Notes under the pieces: generated by a model
What the model saw: the letters and a program-made list of their open reading frames with translations, nothing else
What the model was told of the DNA's origin: nothing
Database searches by the model: none
In this document: piece after piece, positions 27,273 through 35,805 of the stretch
Layout of the letters: every line of letters starts with the position of its first letter
Position numbering within the stretch: position 1 is the first letter of the stretch
DNA from: Alphaproteobacteria bacterium
Lineage (GTDB): Bacteria > Pseudomonadota > Alphaproteobacteria > Acetobacterales > Acetobacteraceae
Reading direction: 5' to 3'
Assembly (NCBI GenBank): GCA_016869715.1
Contig: VGDM01000003.1
Location: 62,001-126,000 of the forward strand
DNA length: 64,000 nt
Made by a program: the position numbers and the translations under genes

Positions 27273-30065
27273 ATGGCTGAAAAGCCCGTCGCACCGCGTT
27301 TGTTATTGCCGGATGTGCCCGCTTTGGTAGCGGGGCAGGGGCGCGCTGTGGTGCTGGATACGGATGGCAGCATCGAAACACTGCCGGCGCGCATAGCGGC
27401 AGCACGCTTGACTGAAGCCGCGCCCCTGCTGGTGCATGCGCCAGCGACAGCGCGCCGCCTTGGCGAACCTGGCATTACCCCGGCGCATGACCTGCTGGAA
27501 CTTTTCGCCTTCGCGCTGCCCGCCGCATCCTGCGCGCCGACACCGCGCGGCCTTGCCCTGGCGCTTGGCCTGCCGGCGCCGCGTGATGATGAGGCAGCGG
27601 TCGCGTTGCTGCCCGATATCGCCACGGAATTGCTGCGCCGCTTGGCCGATGATCGCGCCGCGCCGCTCAACCGCGATGCCGCAAGCCTTGCCGCCCGCAT
27701 GGGTGAGGCAGGCTGGCCCTGGGCACGGTCGGTGCTGGCGGCGCTTGGTGCCCCCGCTGCGCGTTCGGGGATGGAGGGTTTGCGCGTCTGGCGCCGCCTG
27801 CTAGAATGGGAAGAAGCCGCCCCTGGCAATCCACCATCTTCTTTCGGGATAGAACCTAATGAGGCGCGGGCGCGGCTCGCGCAGATATTGGGCGAAGGCG
27901 CGGAACAGCGCCCGCAACAGGCGGATTATGCCTCGGCCGCCGCAGCAGCCTTTGCGCCACGCGAAGATCAGGGCGCGCCCACGCTGGTATTGGCGGAAGC
28001 CGGCACGGGCACGGGCAAGACACTCGGCTATGTCGCGCCCGCCAGTCTTTGGGCGGAACGCAATGGCGCGCCGGTGTGGATTTCCACCTTCACGCGCAAT
28101 CTGCAGCGCCAGATAGATCAGGAAACTGCGCGGCTTTTCCCCGATGCGGAAGAACGCCGCCGCCGCGTGGTGCTGCGCAAGGGGCGGGAGAACTACCTTT
28201 GTCTGTTGAACCTGGAAGATACGCTCGGCTTTTCTGCCATGCCGGGGCAGGGGGTGGCGCTTGGTCTGGTGGCGCGCTGGGCGGCGGCAACACGCGATGG
28301 CGATATTCTTGGTGGCGATTTCCCAGGCTGGATCACGGAATTGTTTGGCACCAATACGATCATGCCGCTCGCGGATCGGCGCGGTGAGTGCATCCATGCT
28401 GCCTGCCCGCATTACCGCAAATGCTTTGTTGAACACTCCATCCGTCGGGCGCGCGGCGCCTCCGTTGTCATTGCCAATCACGCGCTGGTGATGATCCAGG
28501 CGGCACTGGGTGGTGGTGAGGATGGCCGCGCGCTCCGCCTGGTGTTTGATGAAGGCCATCATCTGTTTGATGCCGCCGATAGCGCCTTTTCCGCTGATCT
28601 GACCGGCGCTGAGATGGCGGAGCTGCGCCGCTGGTTGCTGGGCGCGGAAGGTGGGCGATCCCGCGCACGCGGACTGAAGCGCCGCTTGGAAGAATTGGTC
28701 GGCGAAAGGCCCGAATTGCAGGCGCCCTTGGAAGCCGCCCTGCAAGCGGCGCGCGCCTTGCCCGCAGGTGGCTGGTCTGGCCGGCTGACCGATGAGGCGG
28801 CGCTTGATCTGGTGGGCGCCCCCGCCAATCCGGCTGAGGCGTTCTTGCGCGCCGTGCGCCGGCAAGTGCGCGCACGCAATGCCGAAGCCGAAGAAGCCGG
28901 ACTTTACGATGCGGAATGTGATCTTTTCCCGCTGAACACGGATATGGCGGAAATCGCGGGCGGGCTTGAACGCGCGCTGCAACGCCTGGAAGCGCCCGTG
29001 CGGCATTTGCGCGAAAAGCTGCTGGCGCGCATGGAAGATGAAGCCGCCGAAATCGAAGCCAATGATCGGCTGCGGATTGAAGCGATTTGCGGGTCGCTCG
29101 AACGCCGCGTGCTCATGCCGCTCGCCGCCTGGCGCGCGATGCTGACGCGCATTGGCAGCGAGGAACCCGCACCGGGCGCGTGGCCCGATATGGTGGATTG
29201 GCTTTCGATTGAACGGCGCGGCGGGCAGGATGCAGATGCGGGGATGCATCGCCATTGGCTTGATCCGACCATTCCCTTCGCCATGCAGGTGGCCGCGCCC
29301 GCGCATGGCGTGCTGATAACCTCGGCCACCTTGCGCGATGCCGCCGAGGCCGAAGAAGATGACCCCGAAGCCGCCTGGCGCGAAGCAGAAGGCCGCACCG
29401 GGGCCGCGCATTTGCCGCTGCCCGCCATTCGTGCCGCTGTGGCTTCGCCTTTCGATTACGCCGCGCGCACGCGCTGCATTGTGGTGACGGATGTGGCGCG
29501 GGAAAACACCGCGCAAATCGCGGGTGCCATGCGGGAATTGTTCCTGGCATCGGGCGGTGGCGCGCTTGGGCTTTTCACCGCCATTCGTCGTTTACGCGAT
29601 GTGCATAGCCGTATCGCTCCTGCCTTGGAAGAAGCCGGCGTGCCGCTTTACGCGCAGCATATTGACGCCATGGATAACGCCACTTTGGTGGATGTGTTTC
29701 GTGCCGAGGAAAATTCCTGCCTGCTTGGCACGGATGCGATGCGCGATGGCGTGGATGTGCCGGGGCGGTCCTTGCGCCTTCTGGTGTTTGACCGTGTACC
29801 CTGGCCGCGGCCAAGCATTCTGCATCGCGAAAGGCGCCTGCGTTTATCCGAAGGCAAGCCCAACGATTATGATGACCGAATCACGCGCCATCGGCTGCGT
29901 CAGGCTTTCGGGCGGTTGATCCGTCGCGCTGATGATAAGGGCGTTTTTGTGATGCTCGATCGGTCCTGCCCATCGCGGTTATTGGCGGGGCTGCCATCCG
30001 GCGTATTGCTGCGCCGTATGGGGTTGACTGATGCGGCGCGCGAAATACGCGAGTTTTTGGGCTAA
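27273..30065 (+). CDS. ATP-dependent DNA helicase, XPD/DinG-like with Fe-S cluster
   Basis: 930-aa superfamily 2 helicase. About 210 N-terminal residues have no motif I recognise. Walker A AEAGTGTGKT is near residue 243, the DEAH-type box is VFDEGHH near residue 426, and a late motif is TDAMRDGVDVPG. Between motifs I and II are four cysteines, one in ENYLCLLNLED (about 309) and three in CIHAACPHYRKC (about 373-384), the spacing of the 4Fe-4S domain of DinG/XPD helicases. It should unwind DNA 5' to 3', probably in repair or R-loop removal. Its stop overlaps that of the opposing crotonase gene by 3-4 nt. Confidence 0.9.
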   Translation: MAEKPVAPRLLLPDVPALVAGQGRAVVLDTDGSIETLPARIAAARLTEAAPLLVHAPATARRLGEPGITPAHDLLELFAFALPAASCAPTPRGLALALGLPAPRDDEAAVALLPDIATELLRRLADDRAAPLNRDAASLAARMGEAGWPWARSVLAALGAPAARSGMEGLRVWRRLLEWEEAAPGNPPSSFGIEPNEARARLAQILGEGAEQRPQQADYASAAAAAFAPREDQGAPTLVLAEAGTGTGKTLGYVAPASLWAERNGAPVWISTFTRNLQRQIDQETARLFPDAEERRRRVVLRKGRENYLCLLNLEDTLGFSAMPGQGVALGLVARWAAATRDGDILGGDFPGWITELFGTNTIMPLADRRGECIHAACPHYRKCFVEHSIRRARGASVVIANHALVMIQAALGGGEDGRALRLVFDEGHHLFDAADSAFSADLTGAEMAELRRWLLGAEGGRSRARGLKRRLEELVGERPELQAPLEAALQAARALPAGGWSGRLTDEAALDLVGAPANPAEAFLRAVRRQVRARNAEAEEAGLYDAECDLFPLNTDMAEIAGGLERALQRLEAPVRHLREKLLARMEDEAAEIEANDRLRIEAICGSLERRVLMPLAAWRAMLTRIGSEEPAPGAWPDMVDWLSIERRGGQDADAGMHRHWLDPTIPFAMQVAAPAHGVLITSATLRDAAEAEEDDPEAAWREAEGRTGAAHLPLPAIRAAVASPFDYAARTRCIVVTDVARENTAQIAGAMRELFLASGGGALGLFTAIRRLRDVHSRIAPALEEAGVPLYAQHIDAMDNATLVDVFRAEENSCLLGTDAMRDGVDVPGRSLRLLVFDRVPWPRPSILHRERRLRLSEGKPNDYDDRITRHRLRQAFGRLIRRADDKGVFVMLDRSCPSRLLAGLPSGVLLRRMGLTDAAREIREFLG

Positions 30066-30859
30066 TCCTGATCAATCTCCGGCATGCGGTAGCGATCAGC
30101 CGGATCATTCCAGCCCTTGAAATGCGGCGCGCGTTTTTCGGCAAACGCTGCACGGCTTTCCAGCAGATCGGATTTGTCGCCATGCTCATGCAGCTTGGCG
30201 GCCAGGCGCTGTTGCGCTTGCGTTGGCGCCGGGCGCATGCGGCGCATCATATGGATGGTATTGACGCGCGCGGCGGGTGGCAGGGTCAGCATATGCCGCG
30301 CCATTTCAAGCGCTGTTTCCATCAGCGCTTCCGGCTCCACCAGCCGATTGACGAAGCCAAGCTGATAGAAGCGTTCTGCCGTAAAGCGAAAGCCAAGCGC
30401 CATTTCCATCGCGACCGGATAGGCCAGGTTAGCAAGATGCCCGTGATTATAGCCACCCAATAACCAGCGCTTCGCCTCGGACACTTCGAAAATCGCGGTA
30501 TTGGCGGCGACGCGCAAATCGGTACGCTCCACCAGCATGAAGCCACCACCCATGGCAAAGCCATTCACTGCGGCAATCACAGGCTTTTCCAAAGTGCCAG
30601 CATTGAAGGGGTCTTCCATGTCAATACGCCGCCCGCCGGGGCTTTTATCCGCGAGTGATTCCTTCATATCCTCACCCGCGCAAAAGCCGCGCCCGGTGCC
30701 GGTCAGGATCGCGACTTCAAGGTTCGGGTCGGTGCGAAACGCGGTCCAGATGCGTGCCAATTCCAGGCGCATTTTGTGGTTCAGCGCATTCAGCCGCTCA
30801 GGCCTATTCATGCGCACGACCAGCACCTGCCCATGGGTTTCAGTTTCGACAACGGCCAT
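30062..30859 (-). CDS. Enoyl-CoA hydratase/isomerase family protein
   Basis: 265-aa crotonase-fold protein. VVRMNRPERLNALN opens the fold, GRGFCAGEDMKESL and NGFAMGGGFML are the two oxyanion-hole segments. In the position where hydratases have catalytic glutamates it reads FEVSEAKRWLLGG, which keeps one Glu. The reaction may be hydration, isomerisation or CoA-thioester cleavage. ATG 30859 was preferred to 30943 because AAAGGGGAA precedes it. It is divergent from the secreted hydrolase at 30956. Confidence 0.88.
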   Translation of the reverse strand: MAVVETETHGQVLVVRMNRPERLNALNHKMRLELARIWTAFRTDPNLEVAILTGTGRGFCAGEDMKESLADKSPGGRRIDMEDPFNAGTLEKPVIAAVNGFAMGGGFMLVERTDLRVAANTAIFEVSEAKRWLLGGYNHGHLANLAYPVAMEMALGFRFTAERFYQLGFVNRLVEPEALMETALEMARHMLTLPPAARVNTIHMMRRMRPAPTQAQQRLAAKLHEHGDKSDLLESRAAFAEKRAPHFKGWNDPADRYRMPEIDQD

Positions 30860-30955
30860 GACATTTCCCCTTTGGATTTTCGGCATGATGGGCGGGGCGG
30901 CTGATATTGGCCAGGGGGCAATTCCAGGGTTAGGCTTCCGCAACGGAGGAACCCC

Positions 30956-32914
30956 ATGCGCTTCAAACCCCTGGCTCTGGCCTTGCTCCTGATGGGCAGC
31001 CTAATCACCGCTGCTGCTGCTCAGGTCATCGAATTCACCATCACAACGCCGGCCGCCCCCGCCTTTGCTGGCCGCGAATTTGGCACGGTGGGTCGTTATG
31101 AAAGGCTCACGGGTCGCGCCAGGATTGCGCTTGACCCGGCCGATCCACGCAATGCCATCATTGCCGATATCGCCATGGCACCGCGCAACGCGGCGGGGCG
31201 CGTGGAAGCGGTGGCAGAAGTTGTAATCTTGCGCCCGGCGAAAGCGTTTCGCGGCAATGGCACGCTTTTTGTGGAAGTTCCTAATCGAGGGCGCGAGTTG
31301 GCCAGCCAACTCTATCACGATCATCAGGCCAATGCGCTGATGCTTGGGCGCGATCCGGGCAATGGCTTCCTGCTGCGGCAGGGATATACGCTAGTATGGA
31401 TTGGCTGGCAGGCCGATATCCCAGCAGGTGAGGCGCGTGGTGCCGGCATCAGATTGGAAGCGCCGGTACTGCCGAATGTCACCGGCCTGTCGCGCGAGGA
31501 ATTCCTGTTCGATCACATGACAAGCCCGGTGACCGTGCCGCTGACTTATCCGGCGGCGTCCCAGGAAGGCGCGCGGCTGACGGTGCGCGCGCAGGCGGGT
31601 GATGAACGGCAAAGCCCTGCCGGTTTGGGTTTCCGTTTTCTGAATGGCAACCGGATTGAAATCACGCGCCCTGCGGACTTCGATGCGGGCGCGCTTTATG
31701 AGTTCATCTACACCGCCAAAGATCCCACGCTGCAGGGCATGGCCTTCGCGGCGTTTCGCGATGTGGCAGCGTTTCTGCGTTGGGAAAAGGGTGCCGCCAA
31801 TCCCTTGGCAGTCGCCGGGCGCGTGAGTGTTGATCGCGCCATGCTGCATGGCATTTCGCAATCCGGGCGCTTCGTGCGGGATTATCTCTACCTTGGCTTC
31901 AATGAGGATGTGCAGGGCCGCCAGGTCTATGATGCGATGTTGCCGCATATTCCCGGCACGCGGCGCACCTACACCAATACGCGCTTCGCGCAGCCTGGGC
32001 GCAACCCAACGCCGCATGGGGATCGGCATTACCCGGCGGATCAATTCCCCTTCACCTATGCTGTCACGGAAGATCATTTGACCGGCAAGCGCGATGGGTT
32101 GCTTCTGCGCTGCCGCACCAGCAGTACCTGCCCGCGCATCATGCAAACCGATAGCGAATATGAATTCTGGGGCGCGCGCGCATCCTTGCTGGTGACCGAT
32201 ACGCAGGGCCGCCATATTGATCTGCCGTCCGAGGTGCGCGCCTATGCGCTCTCCGGATTGCCGCATTTCGCCCCAGCGAACGCGGCCATCAGCCGGCTTG
32301 ATCGCTGCGCCCTACCGGTCAATCCGCTGCAAGGCGGTGCCTTGATGCGCGCCCTATTGGTCGCGATGGAAGGCTGGATGCGGGATGGGCGGGAACCACC
32401 GGCAAGCCGCTTCCCCATGCGTGGCCAGGGTACTTTGGTTGATCTGGCGGGCGCTTACCCCGCTGTGCCGGGCCTGCCCTATCGCGGCAGCATCGGCCCG
32501 GCGCAATTGGTGGATAACAGCGTCATGCCACCGGTGGTGCGCGGCGAATATGCCGTGCTGGTGCCGCGTGTGGATGCGGATGGCAATGCGGTTGGCGGGC
32601 TGCGCGGCCCGGCGATTGAGGTTCCCAAAGCCACCTACACCGGCTGGAATCCGCGCAGCGAAGGCTTCGCGCCCGGTGCGCTGTGCTACAATACCGGCGC
32701 GGTTCTGCCCTTCGCTGCCACGAAGGCGGAACGCGAAGTAGCGCGCGACCCGCGGCCTTCGTTGGAAGAACGTTATTCAACCGCCGAGGCCTATGTCGCA
32801 GCGGTTCATGCCTCGGCCGAGCGTTTGGCGGCGGAGCGGCTGCTGCTGGCTGAAGATGTCGTCGCCATCACGGAAGCCGCGCGTGCCGATAGCCTCGCCC
32901 GGCTGCGGCGTTGA
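30956..32914 (+). CDS. Secreted alpha/beta hydrolase domain-containing protein
   Basis: 652-aa protein with a clear N-terminal signal peptide (MRFKPLALALLLMGSLITAA, cleavage near AAAQ), so it is exported. The body resembles the large alpha/beta-hydrolase-domain family seen in Acetobacteraceae (PF20091 type): YRFVYTAKDP-like FIYTAKDP, then GISQSGRFVRDYL, which holds the nucleophile Ser of a GxSxG elbow, and late GEYAVLVPRVDADGN. Likely an esterase or lactonase acting in the periplasm; the substrate is not known. The ATG has GGAGGAA upstream. It precedes a catabolic operon but with a 75-bp gap. Confidence 0.8.
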   Translation: MRFKPLALALLLMGSLITAAAAQVIEFTITTPAAPAFAGREFGTVGRYERLTGRARIALDPADPRNAIIADIAMAPRNAAGRVEAVAEVVILRPAKAFRGNGTLFVEVPNRGRELASQLYHDHQANALMLGRDPGNGFLLRQGYTLVWIGWQADIPAGEARGAGIRLEAPVLPNVTGLSREEFLFDHMTSPVTVPLTYPAASQEGARLTVRAQAGDERQSPAGLGFRFLNGNRIEITRPADFDAGALYEFIYTAKDPTLQGMAFAAFRDVAAFLRWEKGAANPLAVAGRVSVDRAMLHGISQSGRFVRDYLYLGFNEDVQGRQVYDAMLPHIPGTRRTYTNTRFAQPGRNPTPHGDRHYPADQFPFTYAVTEDHLTGKRDGLLLRCRTSSTCPRIMQTDSEYEFWGARASLLVTDTQGRHIDLPSEVRAYALSGLPHFAPANAAISRLDRCALPVNPLQGGALMRALLVAMEGWMRDGREPPASRFPMRGQGTLVDLAGAYPAVPGLPYRGSIGPAQLVDNSVMPPVVRGEYAVLVPRVDADGNAVGGLRGPAIEVPKATYTGWNPRSEGFAPGALCYNTGAVLPFAATKAEREVARDPRPSLEERYSTAEAYVAAVHASAERLAAERLLLAEDVVAITEAARADSLARLRR

Positions 32915-32989
32915 GATCGGGGGCGGGATTTCCCAAACCCTCACTTCCCGTTCTAGCCTTCGCCTATCACCCAACCAGGCAGGAAACCC

Positions 32990-33868
32990 ATGCGCAAACT
33001 CACCATTGGCGATGTCACCATCACCAGCATCATAGAACGCGATGGCCCCTGGCGCGCACCGGGGCAGATGTTCCCCAATGCGCCGGCGGATCAGATCGAA
33101 GCGACATTGAAGGAGCTGGAGCCTGAGACCTATGATGCCGCCTCCGGCAAGATGGTGATCACCTATCAGACCTATGTCGTGCGCACGCCACGCCATAGAA
33201 TTCTGGTGGATACCTGCACCGGCGAAGACAAGGGCTATCCCGCGCCGATGGATTTCCCGAAACAGCTCTGGCTTGATGGCCTGAAGGCCGAGGGGCTTTC
33301 CTTCGACGATATTGATTATGTCATGTGCACCCATTTGCATATTGACCATTCCGGCTGGAATACCGTGCTGCGCGATGGCCGTTGGGTGCCGACTTTCCCG
33401 CGTGCCAAATATGTTTTCCACAAGCGCGAATATGCCGCGTGGGAGGCCTCAACCATGGCCGGCGAAACCCGCCCTGGTGGCGGCGGTTCCGTCTTCACCA
33501 TGAATTGCGAACCCGTAGTGGCGGCGGGCCAAGCCATGCTTGTGGATGATGATTTCAGCCTGGATGATTGCATCACCATCGAACCCACACCGGGCCACAC
33601 GCCCTGCCATTGCTGTGTGCATATCAAAAGCCGCGGCCAACATGCGGTGGTCACGGGCGATCTGATGCATCACGCGCTGCAAATCCACCGGCCTTCCTGG
33701 TCCACCATGTTCTGCTGGGACCCGAATGAGGCTGCCGATAGCCGCAAGCGCTTCCTGGCGAATGTCGCTGATACGGACACGAAGCTGCTGCCGATCCATT
33801 TCCCCAACCCTTCGGTCGGGCGCGTGGAATCGAATGGAGATCGCTTCCGCTGGCGCTATATGCGCTGA
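32990..33868 (+). CDS. MBL-fold metallo-hydrolase
   Basis: 292-aa metallo-beta-lactamase-fold enzyme. THLHIDHSGW is the HxHxDH zinc motif (about residue 115), TPGHTPCH provides the third His, VTGDLMHH the bridging Asp, and LLPIHFPNP a late His. There is no signal peptide. It resembles quorum-lactonase/alkylsulfatase-like or thioester-hydrolysing members of the N-acyl homoserine lactonase branch. It is 3 nt upstream of the CoA-transferase gene and heads the operon 32990-37425, where a hydrolase could open a ring or cleave an ester before CoA activation. Confidence 0.88.
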   Translation: MRKLTIGDVTITSIIERDGPWRAPGQMFPNAPADQIEATLKELEPETYDAASGKMVITYQTYVVRTPRHRILVDTCTGEDKGYPAPMDFPKQLWLDGLKAEGLSFDDIDYVMCTHLHIDHSGWNTVLRDGRWVPTFPRAKYVFHKREYAAWEASTMAGETRPGGGGSVFTMNCEPVVAAGQAMLVDDDFSLDDCITIEPTPGHTPCHCCVHIKSRGQHAVVTGDLMHHALQIHRPSWSTMFCWDPNEAADSRKRFLANVADTDTKLLPIHFPNPSVGRVESNGDRFRWRYMR

Positions 33869-33871
33869 CCC

Positions 33872-35074
33872 ATGAGCATGCCCCCGCTACAGGGCCTGCG
33901 CGTGCTCGACCTCGCGCGCGTCTTGGCCTGCCCCTTTTCGGCAATGATCCTAGCCGAATTGGGCACGGAAGTGATCAAGGTGGAACAACCCGGCAGCGGC
34001 GATGAAAGCCGCGCTTATGAACCGGTAGCCGAACGGAATGGCCAGCGTGACAGCGCCTATTTCTTCGCCTGCAATCGCGGCAAGCGCAGCGTCACGGTCA
34101 ATCTTCGTCATAAGGATGGTCAGGCGCTGGTGCGTGATCTGATCCGCCATTGCGATGCGGTGGTCGAGAATTTTCCGACCGGCACACTGAAGCGCTACGG
34201 GCTGGATTGGAAAGTGCTGCGTGCCATCAATCCGCGCCTAGTGATGCTGTCCTGCACTGGCTTTGGTCAGACCGGGCCTTACGCCAGGCGCAAAGGCTAT
34301 GACACGGTGTTTCAGGCCATGTCGGGCTTGCTGGCGCTGACTGGGGAAAGGGGTGGCGGGCCGGTGAAGCCTGGCTTGCCGATTGCTGACCTGACGTCGG
34401 GGCTTTGGATCACAATTGGTTTGCTCGCGGCCTTGCGCGGGCGCGATGCAACGGGGCAAGGCGCCTATATTGATTTTTCAATGCTGGATGGTCAGGTGGC
34501 GTTGTTGACCTCGGCCGCCGCGCGTTTCTTTGCGCTGAATGAAGTACCGCCGCGCCTGGGCACGGAACATCCGGGCCGCGTGCCCACCGCATCCTTCAAA
34601 TGTTCCGATGGGCGGTTTTTGCACATCACTTGTTCCGATCAGCACTGGGCGCCGCTCTGTCGCGCGCTGGGCTTGATTGAGCTGGGCGCTGATCCTGCAC
34701 TGCACGCCAATGCGGAACGTGTGGCGCAGCGCGAACGTATCATGGCCGGTGTTACGGCCGCGATGGCGAAATTGACGCGCGCGGAAGCGGTCGCTCTTCT
34801 AGATGCGGCCGATGTACCGAATGGCCCGGTGCTGACCATTGATGAAACCTTTGCCGACCCGCATGTGCAGGCGCGCGGTTCAGTCGGTGAATTCACGCAT
34901 CCCTTGCTTGGTGCCTTTCCCGCCTTGCGTTTGCCTTATCGTTTTGACGGTTTGGCGGACCCCGTAATTCAGCGTCCGCCTTTGCTCGGGGAGGATACGG
35001 AGGCCGTGCTGCGCGATTTGTTACTGTATTCACCAGCGCAAATCGAAACTCTACGGGCGGAAGGCGCGATATGA
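33872..35074 (+). CDS. CaiB/BaiF family CoA transferase
   Basis: 400-aa family III CoA transferase. It starts PPLQGLRVLDLARVLACPFSA, then AELGTEVIKVEQPGSGDESR, NRGKRSVTVNLRHKDGQ and the catalytic Asp in GLPIADLTSGLW, all standard for the family. It transfers CoA between carboxylates without an acyl-phosphate intermediate. ATG 33872 follows the MBL stop by 3 nt, and the TGA overlaps the next ATG by 4 nt (ATGA). The acceptor acid is unknown. Confidence 0.93.
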   Translation: MSMPPLQGLRVLDLARVLACPFSAMILAELGTEVIKVEQPGSGDESRAYEPVAERNGQRDSAYFFACNRGKRSVTVNLRHKDGQALVRDLIRHCDAVVENFPTGTLKRYGLDWKVLRAINPRLVMLSCTGFGQTGPYARRKGYDTVFQAMSGLLALTGERGGGPVKPGLPIADLTSGLWITIGLLAALRGRDATGQGAYIDFSMLDGQVALLTSAAARFFALNEVPPRLGTEHPGRVPTASFKCSDGRFLHITCSDQHWAPLCRALGLIELGADPALHANAERVAQRERIMAGVTAAMAKLTRAEAVALLDAADVPNGPVLTIDETFADPHVQARGSVGEFTHPLLGAFPALRLPYRFDGLADPVIQRPPLLGEDTEAVLRDLLLYSPAQIETLRAEGAI

Positions 35075-35802
35075 CGGACGCCATTTTGTATGATTGCCAG
35101 GATGGCCTGGCGCGCATCACGCTGAACCGGCCAGAGACGCGCAATGCGCTCAATAGCGCCATGTGCGAAGCGCTGTTGGCTGCTACGCGTCGTACGCGGG
35201 AAGATGGCGCGCGCTGCGTGTTGGTGCAGGCGGTGGGCAGCGTGTTTTGCGCGGGCGCGGACCTCAAGGAACGCCAAGGCATGGGCGATGACGCGGTGCG
35301 AGCGCGGCGCTTGAAAGCCTTCGCGGCCTATGAAGCCGTGGAACGCTTGTCGATGCCGGCCATCGCCGTGGTCGAAGGCCCGGCCGTTGGATCAGGCGTG
35401 GAGATCGCTGCCGGGTGTGATTTCATTATTGCCACCCCTGCCGCTTCCTTCCGCACCCCGGAGGCGCTGTGGGGCACCGTCGGCGCCACGCAACGCCTGC
35501 CGCGCATCATCGGCAAAAGGCTCGCCAAGGATTTGATGTTCACGGGCCGCGCGCTTTGCGCTGAGGAAGCGCGCGCAGCCGGGCTTGTTGCGCGCGTCGT
35601 GGCGCCTGAGGCATTGGCCGCATGCATCGCAGAAATCACTGGCACCATCCTGAAAGCACCGCCTGCTGCAATGGCACTTGCGAAGCGCTGCGTGGATGAG
35701 GGGCTGGAACGCGACCCGCGCAGCGCACTCGCTACCGAAATCATGGCCATTGAGGAAAGCCTCACCGCTGCGGAATGGCGCAAGAAAATGCAGGATTTCT
35801 GA
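35071..35802 (+). CDS. Enoyl-CoA hydratase/isomerase family protein
   Basis: 243-aa crotonase. ARITLNRPETRNALN, SVFCAGADLKERQ (first oxyanion segment), EGPAVGSGVEIAAGCD (second) and FRTPEALWGTVGATQRLPR, with a Glu in the first catalytic position, are visible. It sits between a CoA transferase and an acyl-CoA ligase, overlapping the former by 4 nt and ending 3 nt before the latter, so it acts on the CoA thioester made by one of them. Hydratase is the default expectation. Confidence 0.9.
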   Translation: MTDAILYDCQDGLARITLNRPETRNALNSAMCEALLAATRRTREDGARCVLVQAVGSVFCAGADLKERQGMGDDAVRARRLKAFAAYEAVERLSMPAIAVVEGPAVGSGVEIAAGCDFIIATPAASFRTPEALWGTVGATQRLPRIIGKRLAKDLMFTGRALCAEEARAAGLVARVVAPEALAACIAEITGTILKAPPAAMALAKRCVDEGLERDPRSALATEIMAIEESLTAAEWRKKMQDF

Positions 35803-35805
35803 CCG

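Noticed and set aside
27801-29516. 571-codon open frame antisense to the helicase
   Set aside because: Arg/Gly/Gln-rich, no domain, fully overlapped by a convincing helicase with Fe-S and DEAH motifs.
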